From assembly GCF_051020985.1 (NCBI RefSeq), contig NC_135009.1:11726606-11790605 (forward strand): 64,000 nucleotides of DNA, given 5' to 3'. The stretch is from Nomia melanderi (Eukaryota > Arthropoda > Insecta > Hymenoptera > Halictidae). Shown piece after piece: positions 45,781 to 57,790 of the stretch. Positions within the stretch are counted from its first letter, which is position 1. Each line of letters begins with the position of its first letter. The notes beneath the pieces were generated by a model. That model was not told the DNA's origin and searched no databases. It saw nothing but the letters and a program-made list of their open reading frames with translations. Position numbers and translations under genes: made by a program.

Positions 45781-46344
45781 ATTCGAATTTCAGAGAAGTC
45801 GTTTTGCAGTGTGTTTCATTTGGGGAAATTCTGGTTCCCATTGCCGGTGAGAGACTCGAAAGGCAGTTAACGTTTGGAATCGGGAAGTTAACGACGAAAC
45901 GTCTTCGCGCGATCAATTTTCAGACTCGGAACAGCAATGACCAGTGTCAGAAATCCCCGGGCGTCTCGACGGTCATAATGGAACAAATGATTCCGGCGAT
46001 CCGGCCACCTCGGGGACGCTGTTTAAGCAGAGCAGAGACGCGAACGCTGGGAATTCCGCTCGGTTATCGCGAACTTTTAGGTTGACCGCGCGCGTTGATT
46101 AGTTTGTTGGCCGAGGGACAACTAATTGATTGGACACGGTACACGGTGTCGCGTTCCGCCGAACGCAACGAAACACTTGAGGCAACTAATTTAAATATCT
46201 TCGGCTTATAGGTGCACTTAACTTTTAACGAAACAATGGAATTCTATCGTTTTCAAGCTATAGAACAAGCGAATGTTTCATTTGGGACTTACGTATTTTA
46301 AGGAATACCTTTGCAAGCAATAAGATATCAATGATTATAGTGAT

Positions 46345-46525
46345 GGTAATGATGATAATAATAATACGATATTAATAATATGTTGTTGATGACAATAATA
46401 ACACGATATTAATAATGTGTTGTTCATGACAATAATAACACGATATTAATAATGTGTTGTTCATGACAATAATAACACGATATTAATAATGTATTGTTGA
46501 TGACGACGATAACACGGTATTAATA
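46345..46525. repeat. 37-base minisatellite, about four to five copies
   Basis: Unit TGTTGTTSATGACAATAATA plus ACACGATATTAATAATG, starting at 46381, 46418, 46455 and 46492, with a diverged copy before. The middle copies are almost identical, suggesting recent expansion. Confidence 0.92.
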
Positions 46526-47451
46526 TAAACACTATTTCTACCGAAATATTTCAAAATAGACCTTTCGAAATTTTAATTTTAAATACATTCCTCACTTTAA
46601 TTATTCCCCAATTAAATTTAGGACAGTTCCTATATAAATTTTATAATCGTTATTGAAAGGTCGAAAAGTCAATTCCCAATATACGACTAAACTTCGAAAA
46701 TAATTTCACGTTAAAAATTCAAAAGGTGTATTAACAGCTTCGGTAGAAATATTATAAATACTGACGTAAGTATAATATTCAGTTTGCGTCTGAGTATCAG
46801 AAGAGACTTGATTTTCTTTTATTTCGAGCGAACGGCCATCCGAGAATCGAATAGACAGTAAATTATTCTGAGAAGTTATATGTTTAACGCGTAATTGTTA
46901 AGCATTATTTGTATAATTCGTGGAAATGGTGGTCGGCGGCCAAAGGATTAAGGAAAGCCATGAACTTTGCGGGATACATGCCATCGCCCACAAATTATAT
47001 TTCTGTCGCACGAAATTACTTTGTTTCCGTATTTAAATGAGCTCCGTGAATGGCGGTCGCGTGTCACGCCGCTACCAAATGTCCCTTTCAGCCGGCTGGC
47101 TATGAGTCTCTTATACTACTGAAACCAGGAATTCCTTATTACGCCCAGCCAATTCGTCCGCGATTCTTATTACGATTCCCACTGGTGTATTATTCCAACA
47201 TATATCACAATAAAAATGAAATTCACGAAAAACCCAAGATTCTCAAACGAAAACATTCATTTCCACCAAATAATTATTCATACCCCACAATACACTTCCT
47301 CCGAAATATCCACTTTTCCGAACAGAAAATTACACCGAACCGTATGATTCTAATTGCACTCGTTTCTAATTTCTCCTCGAATATATAATAAGACAATAAC
47401 TTCGTCACTGTTCTATAACAATATCTCAAGCTAACAAAATACAAAATTCCA

Positions 47452-47663
47452 TTAACCCTTTACATTCAACAGTATCTTTCACTATAAACGTTCATTATTT
47501 TCCGAAATGTTAACATTATTTGCAACTTACATGCAGAAACATCGTGCATAAATTATGGGATAAAATTGTTTCATCTATCTTCCATGTTACATCGAAGTTT
47601 CCGTTTTGTAATTTTCGCGTCCAATCGAATGGCTCTCAGTCGCCAGATTGCGAAGAGTTGAAA
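47452..47663 (+). mobile_element. Family A MITE, diverged
   Basis: Starts TTAACCCTTTACATTCAACA, ends GGCTCTCAGTCGCCAGATTG, then CGAAGAGTTGAA. The subterminal CTCAGTCGCC motif is kept; the right TTAA has become TTGAA. Confidence 0.6.
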
Positions 47664-48387
47664 TTTCTATATTAAAAATCTAGGATGTGTACATCCGCGA
47701 AGGGATACTAGTGAAACTGCTTGTATATTCCAAGGAGCAGTCAATTGTTAATCCATTCGTTAAAAAATCCTGTTCCCTTGACACCCTGTTTCAACGGTTT
47801 CCGCGGTCGATCCAATTTCCAGCGACAGTCTGGGAAGATCGTGTACAGTCCCTGGACAACCCGCAGCGAGCATAAATTTCGTTCGCCCGCTCGAATTTGT
47901 CCGGCGCGCCGGGGAAAGTCAACATTTTCCATGGAAAAGAAGGGGAGCGTCAGAACGACGGAGTCGTTGCTAACACATTGATCAGCTAATTTTCGGCCGG
48001 CCGGGGGGATGAAGTTTTGGACCGGATCCCAGTGGGCGGCGGCCGCCGGCGTAAAGCGAGGAAATGAATTATGGGAGGAGAAACTGAATACCGGCGTAAC
48101 GGAGCCCGTGAATTATTTAACGATCCTATTTACCGGGCTTAGCGCATTGAATTAAATTTCCACGGGGTGCGTGGCTACGCAAAAATCGCCTGCAAACAAG
48201 ATTAATGAAACGGCCGTTCGCGATTTAGGGGGCACGCTCGATCAAGCCTTAATTCTCGCCGGCCATTTCTCTGTCCGCCGAGCTAAGCATTTTCCCCATT
48301 TTAACCCTTCACCAGAAATTCACGAGCGTTCTCTTTCGAGAACGAAGTCTGGAGTGCCTGTTATTTTTTAGAGGAATTTCAGCTTTC
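47664..48387. other. Non-coding stretch, CpG-rich
   Basis: GC-rich around 47.8-48.3 kb with overlapping frames on both strands. No gene recognised. Confidence 0.4.
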
Positions 48388-48600
48388 TTAACACTGAAAC
48401 CACCGAGCAGATAAACTTTGTGAAATTCTTTTGTAGGAACTTTAAGAGTCCGTGGAGAATTTAATTGATTTGCCATTCAATTTTCGTATGGATAGATCAA
48501 TGGTTTTAGCAACTTTTCGGATAAACGTGTTATCTTTTTGATAAGTGTGGAAAGACATGGGGAATGGTCAATTTGAGTTGTCTGGTAGTTTCAGTGTTAT
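48388..48600 (+). mobile_element. Family C MITE
   Basis: TTAA at 48388-48391; the right flank is TTAT. Ends CACTGAAACCACCGAGCAG and CTGGTAGTTTCAGTG. Full length with moderate divergence. Confidence 0.82.
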
Positions 48601-48635
48601 GGCTTTTTGTGGAATGAGTTAGGGAGAATTAGAAT

Positions 48636-48815
48636 GTAATTGAATATAGTGAGTGATGTAATGTTATAATAAATAATAGTTGAATGGTGATTATTCTGTG
48701 ATTGAATATAACGAGTATATAATTTTATAATGAATAGTTGTTAGTGGGTGTTCTGTAATTGAGTATAGTGAGTAATGTAATTTTATAATAAACTGTAATT
48801 AATCAATAATTGAAT
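48636..48815. repeat. About 60-base tandem repeat, three copies
   Basis: GTAATTGAATATAGTGAGTG-type units start near 48636, 48698 and 48755, directly to the right of the family C element. Confidence 0.75.
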
Positions 48816-49945
48816 AATAATCTCACTATTGAGATTTTCGATAACTTAAATTATTATTTTTGTACTTTCTTATTGTAGGTTCAATGGGGAAATTGTTAAG
48901 CATGGGATCCTTGTATATTAAGGTGTTTTTCGAAGAAAATAAAGGGGCGTTTACAGTGCAATATACTTCACACTCTCTATTTCCGGTGTCACCATGAATG
49001 TTTATATCCCTCGGAATTTTTTATTGTACTACTAGAGCAACGACGCTGTAAATTGTTTCAAATATTGGCTAAACGATCGAATGTGCTCCAATAACCGTGG
49101 ACTCGTGTTTCCACAGTTTCACTGTGGAAGCTCGAGTGTTAACGCAAAGACGTTAAGAGACTCCGGAACGTGGACGACAAGGGTTAATGGGGTAGCAATG
49201 GACATTAATTATTTAATTGAACCGAAGCGTCCACTGGAAGTCACCCGGGAGTGCTAAGAACAGTGATAAGAGTAAAATAAAAGAGTATCTCTCACGAAAA
49301 CGTTTCGAGAAGTGCGCCGAAAGAGATTCAAAGGGATGATTTCAATTTGTATCGCCAATTGTATACCTACAGATTACTTCGCGTTGTTAATTGAAAGTCG
49401 ATCAACGTATAAATAAGAAATTATGAGGGAAAATATGAAAAATCATCGAAATCGGAAGGGAACTAGAATTATGGAGAAAATTCTAATTACACGACGAAGT
49501 GACGTATTATTACAGGAAATATCCTATCGAATAACTGGAACAATGCATTGTTTGAACAATCGCGGTGCACACAATAAAGCTGGCTCCGGTTAAAACATTT
49601 TAATTGCGACGAAAGGAAGAAAGGACTTTGCAATTCCTTTAAAGTTTTATAATCCTGTTCCATTTTCTTCCCGTTTTAACTCGATGCTTTCCCATTGCGA
49701 GGAGGCAGGTTCCTATCGCACTTTACGATACTACAACTTCGTCAAACAACGTTCCGTAGTTGTAATTGCTTTTGAGAAGGGACAAAGCGAGGAGCGCGGA
49801 AAGAACGAAAAGAATCAAAGGTACGATTTACAATAAGTCAGAATTCATTGTAACGCTCAAGTGTTGCTTAATGTTCCACCGGACGTTAACCCGTTAAACC
49901 CGCTCCCTAAATCCGTTTCCCAGACTCATGCAAATAGGAAAATCT
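48816..49945. other. Non-coding stretch without recognised gene
   Basis: AT-rich with no supportable feature. Confidence 0.45.
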
Positions 49946-49950
49946 AAATA

Positions 49951-50462
49951 AAATTCACGGCAATGTTAAAAATAGAACGGACATCACAAAAATTAAAAAT
50001 TCTCTAATGCAACGTTCAGAAAATCCATGAGTTCACTGAAATTACTGAAACCAACCAAACTCTCACCAATAATTTAATCGCATACTAATAATTCTAGTCA
50101 ATTATATTTATAATTAACAGAAAAAACGTATTTTATAGTAAGTAAAATTCACAGCAATGTTAAAAATAGAACAGACATCACAAAAATTAAAAATCCCCTA
50201 ATGCAACGTTCAGAATAATCGAGTTCACTGAAATTACTGAAACCAACAAAACTCTCACCAACAATTTAATTGCATACCAACCACTCTACACAATTATTTT
50301 TGTAATTAACAAAAAGCGTACTTATCAAAAAATTAATCATTCCCTAACGCAACATTCAAAAATTCATCGAATTCACTGAAATTACTGAAACCAACAAAAC
50401 TCACTAACAATTTAATGCCATACTAATCGTTCTACACAATTATTTTAGTAACCAACAGTACA
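49951..50462. repeat. Tandem repeat, about 194-base unit, 2.7 copies
   Basis: AAATTCACRGCAATGTTAAA at 49951 and 50145; a third, partial copy from about 50325 keeps TTCACTGAAATTACTGAAAC. Divergence rises in the last copy. Confidence 0.85.
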
Positions 50463-50529
50463 AAATTGAACAACCTATTATCGAAGCACCATACAATCTA
50501 ACAACCGAGCAATTAAAGCAACACAGAAC

Positions 50530-51935
50530 CTAAAATAAAAAGAAACACTGAAATTGCCTCTGAAACGGAAGGAAATAATTTACCATAGTGTTACCGCGTT
50601 CAACGAAAGGGAGGAAAAAGTTGGAACTTTGAATTTAGAGCGCCAGTGGCGGTGTGATACGCAGTTTTTCCGCATTGTATTAATTCAGCAGCTTGTCCGG
50701 CGGTGTATTACCGCGCGGAGCGTTATTTTCCCCCGTCTCGGTCTATCTTTTTTCCTCCCCCGACGCGGCGTTCCTAATCTTTCTTTTCCGTCGGCTCCTT
50801 GCACGGTCGACGACGTCGCGGCCACAGAGATACAATTTGTTCGCGTGAGCGACGTGTACAGGACTCGGCCCTTTCGGCTCATAATAAGGTATAATTCACC
50901 GCAGCCACTTTCCCGCGCGGAGACGCGACGCGATGAATAAACCAACGCGCGCGCGCGGGCGCGTTTCCTCGCAGAATTTCACCCTTGAATTATCATCCCC
51001 GTGGAAGAACCGCTCGCAACCGAGCCGAGGAACGTCGGATACCACCGGCGACCGATTATACGCAGAAAGGAAAAGAATTATTCGCGATGTTCCCGATTTT
51101 CGCTGCGCGTCGCGTCCGAAAATCTGTCGTTCGATTCTCTCGTGTCGAAGAAAAATTCGGGAAACCGTGCTTGTTTCGCTCGTGAAGCATTTTCTGTGCT
51201 TTAATACGTTCGTATGAATAATCTGAGTGAATAATAATGATCGGTAAGTTCGTATAGATGACTTTGAACCTCCAGTTTGCGTAACTTTTGACTTTTCCGT
51301 GTTTAATACTTATGTACCGCGGGACTGTTGATAAAGTATTTTTTCCTAGAGCAGTGCCGATTGAAGGAGTTCAGTTCAATTGTTTAGAGTGATATGAAAG
51401 TTATTACACAGTTTTGCGATGCTATAGAATATTTTTATCCTTTTTTCTAATGAAGTAAGCATTCTGAAGTTTCGAGGCTCGGAAGATTCCGATTAATCTT
51501 TGTGCGATTCTAGTGCTCGTTGAGTGGATGTTGATGCACGTCACCGTGTCACCGAGATAATAGTTTCACAAAGATGTGTTCTTGATGTTGGCAGAGGAGC
51601 TTCGGCGTAGAACGAACGTCAACAGGAAATGGCGACGGTTTCGCTTTATAATGCGCCTGGCAGACATAAACTTTTCGCCTGTGATCTTCCGTATGACGCG
51701 AGATTGCGACTTAAGTAAACGCGACCGACTCACGGTCGGATCAAAGCCGATCCCCTGCGTCCGCGAAGACACGAGATAGATCAAGGTTTCCGCCTCCCTT
51801 TGATTAGCTGAGCGGTGGATCAGTTAAGTTGTTCAATTACCGTCTGACTCATATTTGCGTTTGACGAAGAAGACCGACTTCCGCGCACAAACTGTCTCGT
51901 GGAATATTTTGAAACCATACGAGCAGCGGGGGATC
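50530..51935. other. Non-coding stretch with CpG-rich island
   Basis: 50.6-51.2 kb is CpG-rich, with long overlapping frames on both strands and no domain. No gene supportable. Confidence 0.4.
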
Positions 51936-52224
51936 TAACCCTTAACACAAGCCTGCGGGCGGGTCAAACTGACCCATTTCAGAATCTTTATTTTGCAAGT
52001 ATTTAAATTACCAAAGCGTGTTTCCGAAAGATATCCAATTATTGTGTATTTGCATAGACACGAGAATAAGACGCTCTTCGAATCTCAAGAAACGTATTCT
52101 AATTTTTATAAAAGTTGGAAATAAGTCACTGTAATTGTGACAATTATTTAGTAATGTAGAAATTATTTTCGAAAAAATACGTAAGAGATCGGGTAAGTGA
52201 ATACGTCCAGCGCCGAAGGGATAA
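51936..52224. mobile_element. Possible TTAA element (A-like)
   Basis: Left CTAACCCTTAACACAAGCCT with the palindrome-like GGGTCAAACTGACCC close to the end. A possible right end is CAGCGCCGAAGGGATAA. Terminal match is short, so this is tentative. Confidence 0.4.
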
Positions 52225-53950
52225 TCAAACCCAACTATAAATCATGAGAAAACTTTCGGATTCATGCGATATTTCATCTTCATGGCGCACGGAATATGCA
52301 GCTGAAATTTTACTACTTGTTCAAGGAACACAGGGTACATAAAGTGTTATTAAATGTTATTCCGAGAAAACCCATACTAATAAATGGTTTCAACTGGATT
52401 TTATGTATTCAACGAGAAAATTGACTATAAACTAATGATGTCTGGTGAGAATCCGTTTTTGGAAATTAGTTTGCACAGATTAAAAATAACATCCCTTATA
52501 TTTTGAAATTTGTGACCTATAATCGTCATTTGTTATCATATAGAAAAGTTATATTATAATTATACTTTGAATTTGAATCGTTTAAAATAATATACAAAGT
52601 TAAAGAGTGCTTACAAACAGCATTTTACGATCGAAGAACATTGAAACATTAAGAAAAGGAAGAAGATCAAACTCGTGGGACTATGTATCAGCGAAATTCG
52701 CCCGCACAACGAATTTTATGTCCCTTCATAAACGAACATCCTTTGATCGTAAAGGATATATGGAAAATTTTCGTTTTGTGGGGCATTTTATGGTCATATG
52801 TTTTTCGGTGTAAGTAAATATTGTTGCACAGCATGGAATTTTTATTCCTTTCGATACTTTGTATACTAAACAAAGTTTTTTTCCAGTATAGAACATAAAT
52901 ACAAACAGTTCATACTGTTTTAACAGTGTATATTGTTATTCGTGCTATTATATTTACGTTTTAAAGAAAATTCCGATAAATGTCTAAATGAGTCAAGAAA
53001 GATATAAATATATTATTCATCAGATCTATTAATAATTAATGTCATTACTACGATACACTTTTGAAACTATTTCAGAAATAAATGAAAGTTCATTCATAAC
53101 CCTTTGCGGACGAAGATTCTTCGAAACACGCAAAACCTTCAGCATATGAAGTTAAATTATATATTAATTGTTTAATTAATAGAAAAAACGAAAACTACGT
53201 GCCGATCTCTTGCTGTTCGACTAATTAGATTATTTGTTCACGACTTAGCCTTCAAAATCTGAATATTTCATCGCACCGAAATGCCGATAATACAATTGTC
53301 ACTATTAACGTCACGTTTCACGCGCGTGGAAAATATTTTTAAAAATACTGTTTGGATCACCATGGTACAACTTCAGAAACACATGATACAGAAACGATAT
53401 TAACTATTACTGCGCCCTATACACGGCGGAGAATTACGTTCGTTTCTGCTCGAGAATTCATTGTATATCGCACGCGTAAAGCACTCTCTCTAGCCGCGCG
53501 AATAGACTCTGAAGTTTTTTATCATCGCGGGCTCTCCCTGCTGATATTTCGAAACGGTTCGATTTTTTACGATCGCGAAATATAACACGTTTCCGTTTAA
53601 ACTTTACGTCACGCTGGAAACTGACGTCGCTGCGGCGATAAAATAATCAAAATGGTTTCACGCGCTCCTTCCTTTTTCAACACCGGGTGTAGAAGGTATT
53701 CAATTAGCTTTTTCTGACTTCGCCGGCTTCATGTTAATTAAAGAAAAGTACTTTTACGTTTACTCTGCCGCTCCACGCGGAAGGAGAGTTGTTTTGAACT
53801 TCTTGATATTTCCCTTTTCGAAAAGAAAATTCCACTTAATTCTCGTCCACCCAAAATGTGTGACAAATTGAATTTTGGGAAGTTCATTCTTAACCGAATT
53901 CACTCTTAGAAATCATCGATTGAAATTGTAATAGTAATATTAATACGATA
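52225..53950. other. AT-rich non-coding stretch
   Basis: No gene recognised. ATAACCCTTTGCGGACGAAG at 53098 could be a remnant family A end. Confidence 0.45.
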
Positions 53951-54576
53951 TTAACCCTTTGCACTCGGAAGTTTTTCCGATTTTTAAAAAATGACCAATA
54001 TTACCAGATTCAATGAACCAGAAATTTTAAACCAAATTAATTATAACATTCAACAGTGACTTTACGACATAATGAAAACTCAATGACAAACTATACTCAT
54101 CATGTAACTAAAGTCACTATTGAATGTTGTAATGATTAATTACAAGCTATACTCGTCGCTAATTGAAATTATATCATTACTTCAGATAGAATTATGATAG
54201 ATGGAATTATTCAAATGAAAAAATGACCAATATTACCAGATTCAATGAACTAGAAATTTTAAATCACTCATAATTCTATCTAAATTAATGATATAATTTC
54301 AATTAACGACGAGTATAGCTCGTCATTGTATATCATGAAAACCTATGACAACCTATACTCGTCATATGACTAAAGTCACTGTTGAATGTTGTAATGATTA
54401 TTTTGGTTTAAAATTTCTAGTTCATTGAATCCGGTAATATTGGTCATTCTTTAATTTGAATAATTCCATCTATCATAATTCTATCTGAATTAATGACCTA
54501 ATTTCATAGCTCGTCGTTATACAGAATGAAACCCCAATGACAAACTATACTCGTCATTTCACCGGAAAGGGGTTAA
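53951..54576. mobile_element. TTAA element with large internal inverted and direct repeats
   Basis: TTAA at 53951-53954 and 54573-54576. Ends CCCTTTGCACTCGG and CCGGAAAGG(GG), of family A type. Inside, AATGACCAATATTACCAGAT, then TCAATGAAC, occurs at 53991 and 54235 directly, and inverted near 54415-54455. ACTATACTCGTC-type words recur directly and inverted. Much of the 0.6 kb body could fold on itself. Confidence 0.7.
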
Positions 54577-55310
54577 TAAAAAAAAGGCGGCTAGCACAGA
54601 GAATATGTAGAACAGAGTAGAACGCCGTTCGCGAGGTGCTCGCGATATTTTGACCTCGAGGTAGCACCGTCGGATATTGTAACTCGCGGTCGGCAAAGAA
54701 CAATTTGCTTTTTATTACCAGCACGGAAACGGTTCGGCGTGTTTTCGTTAGCGCAAATTACCTGCGGTTTCTTGTAATGGAACTTTTACGACGTGCGTCG
54801 CCCCGAACGGAGACGAACGAGTGGATTTTCAAGGATCCCGGAGTCACTTCCCTGCCGATGTTTTAAATGGAAACCGGCTCGCTCCCCTAACGTTTCTCCG
54901 GGCAATTTCATGGCCGCGGTAAATCGAAAAACTACGGAATTCAGTGGACCCTGATATCCCGGGTAACTGTTCGAAACGGAAACGAGTTCTTTATGCGAGC
55001 TTTTGTTGGCTGTCCTTTTTCCCCCGACCCACGGACCGTGACTTTCGAGAAACTTTAACGAGGAAATTGAAAAGCTTCGATCCGCCATTTATCGTGCCCC
55101 GTATCATACGGGCTCTCCCGAGATTTGTCTGGGTGATAAAGTAGATTGCCGATACTTCTACAGATTCAAATTTTCGTACGGTGTCCCGTCCGTCGGCTCG
55201 ATTTTCCAGATTAATTGCGGGTACGATCGTTTTCCGTTGTAGATGCGTTTAGTCGATGTTTCTGTCGATTAGAGTGCTTTAATAGCGGAGTAATCGATTA
55301 TTATGGGATA
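54577..55310. other. Non-coding stretch, CpG-rich
   Basis: GC-rich at 54.6-55.1 kb with overlapping short frames on both strands. No gene recognised. Confidence 0.4.
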
Positions 55311-55590
55311 TTAACCGTCTGTAGGCCCATGTAACTTTGAAGTTGCGTATCAGTATATTGGCGTCTTGTTGATTTATTGCATTTTGCACTCAAAGTGGTG
55401 GATAAAATTAAGTGATCGGTTAACTGAAATTTTTACACGCTCAGGCGTGAAGGTTACAAAATATATTCGTTTGATGAAATTATTGAAACTATTTGATAGA
55501 TTGTTAATTCGTATTCATATGTCGATTTTTATTAATTTTGTCCTGATTTTGTTATAATCGTGAACAAAAATTCGGCCCACAGAGGGTTAA
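55311..55590 (+). mobile_element. Family E TTAA element, complete
   Basis: TTAA at 55311-55314 and 55587-55590. Ends CCGTCTGTAGGCCCATG and TCGGCCCACAGAGGG, inverted with few mismatches. Matches 15036 backwards on the opposite strand. Confidence 0.78.
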
Positions 55591-55739
55591 TGTGTTTTTA
55601 TTCCTATTCTCTTAATAGACTACATCAAATATTCGCACAGCTACGACGCTTCGATAAATCACGTGGAAAAAAATGAAATTTGAGCGTCTTTCTAGATATT
55701 GACTATACTTCCGCGTACATAACATTACTGATTACAATA

Positions 55740-55953
55740 TTAACACTAGAACTACCGAGCAGTCGTCTGTCTAACATTTCCTTATAGAACCCAGAGAAAT
55801 GCATTTATTAGAATATTGATATATTTCAATTCGTCTATTACTACATCAACCACTCTAATCATTTCTCAAACAAGCATTCGCAGGTTTCCACCAATCTTGG
55901 AAAAAGAAACAATAAATGAGTAATTTCCATTCATCCAGTATTTCTAGTGTCAA
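55740..55953 (+). mobile_element. Family C MITE
   Basis: TTAA at 55740-55743; the right flank has mutated to TCAA. Ends CACTAGAACTACCGAGCAG and CCAGTATTTCTAGTG. Confidence 0.82.
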
Positions 55954-56867
55954 CCTTGTCTCACGATATCGCGTCAGATTTCTGCTACAGTTCGACAAAC
56001 ATAAATACCATTCATTCTTTCGAGTCCAAATGAAACAATCTTCCTCATTAGCGATTCGTATGCTTCAAAATACATCTATACACAGAAGGAGCATAGAACT
56101 ATACATTTCACTATTACCTAATTAACGATAAATAGCTCTAACGAGTGCAACTACAAAATTAAATCGTACAGATTCAAACCGGGCGAAACAAACGAAGAGT
56201 CTAATCAAATTAGGAAGCGACTCACCGCTAATTAGATTTCGCCAAGCCCAACCCAAATGCCGAACGTCCCCGAGACACCTAACCGATGAAAATATTCTTT
56301 CCCGATGAAATGCTAATCCGATCCCAACAGATCGTAAATTCGTTACAAACGAATACACACAAACACACGCAAAAAAAGGCAACGTTGGAACGTCCACGAA
56401 GATTTGTAGCAATCTTTATGCCCTATTACGCGCTCGGGATCCGTTCATCGAGGCCGTCACGCGCCGATCGATGGAATTTTCACGTCGGGACCTCCCTTTT
56501 TTATCCTTCGGAAACAAATGGTCAATTTTATCGGCGAGTTTTATCTGCCGGGTGATGTATGCGGGGGCTAGTCCCCTTCCTCGGGATATCCTTACTTCAA
56601 TCACGTGCCGGGGATATCGGAATAAGGCGAGCGCCGGAGGATCGGCGATATAAGGTCCATTACAGGGCGGCTCGAATGGAAACATCGTCGGATTTACGTG
56701 AACGCGAACGTCGCGGGACGATAGATTCGTCCGGGATCCTCCTCGGAGACGTTACACGACGAACGACGACTGTTCACGTCGTTTTCAAAGCCGTTACCTA
56801 ACGCGGGGAGACGCTCGATCGTCGTTTGTATTCGTCAGCGCCATTTGAGAATTCATCGGGCGCCTTT
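55954..56867. other. Non-coding stretch without recognised gene
   Basis: AT-rich then CpG-rich (56.4-56.8 kb), with overlapping frames on both strands. Nothing supportable. Confidence 0.4.
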
Positions 56868-57552
56868 TATACGGGGTGAGGCACTTAAAATCGGCCACCC
56901 GAATAACTTGGCTGCTATTAGTGGTGGGAAAAAATGCATCGGGCCGAAATTATTTGGTATCGAGGGGCTGATCGTTCGATGGCTAGTTTTTTGATAGGTG
57001 GAGGCGTCAAGGAGATATGAAGGTCAGCTCTGTTTTTTTTTAAATTGAACGGTATATGTTTTACTTACATTCTGGTAGAGTATTTCAAGGTGAATACAAT
57101 GACCTATTGGAAAGGTCATCTCAGATTATGAGACAAAGATGAATATCAACAACCAGAGACGGCAAGATAGTGCTCGACCATTTCCTCAAATTAAATTATT
57201 TTAAAATTAGTAAAGTATGAAATAAATTATAATAAAATAATTAAATTATAAAATTATTATATTATTTTCCATCATAATTGGCTTAACCCAGAGTACGAAT
57301 GACCTTTCCGATAAGTCATAGTATTCGTATTGAAATACTCTATCAGAATGTAAGTAAAAAAAATATATCGTTCAGTTTAGAAAAACAGAGATGACCTTCA
57401 TATCTCCTTGACGCCTCCACCTATCAAAAAACTAGTAACATCAGATGATCAGCCCCTCGATACCAAATAATTTTGGCCTGATGCATTTTTTCCTATCATC
57501 AATAGCAACCGAGTTATTCAGATGGCCGGTTTTAAGCGTCTCACCCTGTATA
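56868..57552. mobile_element. Long hairpin element with terminal inverted repeats of about 250 bases
   Basis: The left arm (TATACGGGGTGAGGCACTTA onward) and the right arm (ending TTAAGCGTCTCACCCTGTATA) are inverted copies along about 250 bases each. Shared landmarks include AAATTATTTGGTATCGAGGG, GGTGGAGGCGTCAAGGAGAT and TTACTTACATTCTG. The centre (57180-57280) is AT-rich. No ORF for a transposase. The CAGGGTGAG terminus beside TA suggests a Tc1/mariner-like or other TIR element; the superfamily is not certain. Confidence 0.85.
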
Positions 57553-57594
57553 CATATCTGTTCTTTCCGTAGGATTCGGGGATTTTGGGACGTC

Positions 57595-57790
57595 TCAACG
57601 CTAGAACTACCGGACAAATTGAAATGGCTCATTATTGAAGGTAATTAGCGATTCTTTGGGAAATTACCACAGAAATTGATTTAGCAGTACACGAATATAA
57701 TTGTAAATTAATGGAAGTATCGGTAGAGGTGTTCTCAGAGTTGGAAAGAATTTGAAGCAGTCAATTTATGTTCGGTAGTTTCAGTGTTAA
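57595..57790 (+). mobile_element. Family C MITE, slightly short
   Basis: The left flank has mutated to TCAA (57595-57598); the right flank is TTAA (57787-57790). Ends CGCTAGAACTACCGGACAA and TTCGGTAGTTTCAGTG. It starts only 43 bases after the hairpin element. Confidence 0.8.
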
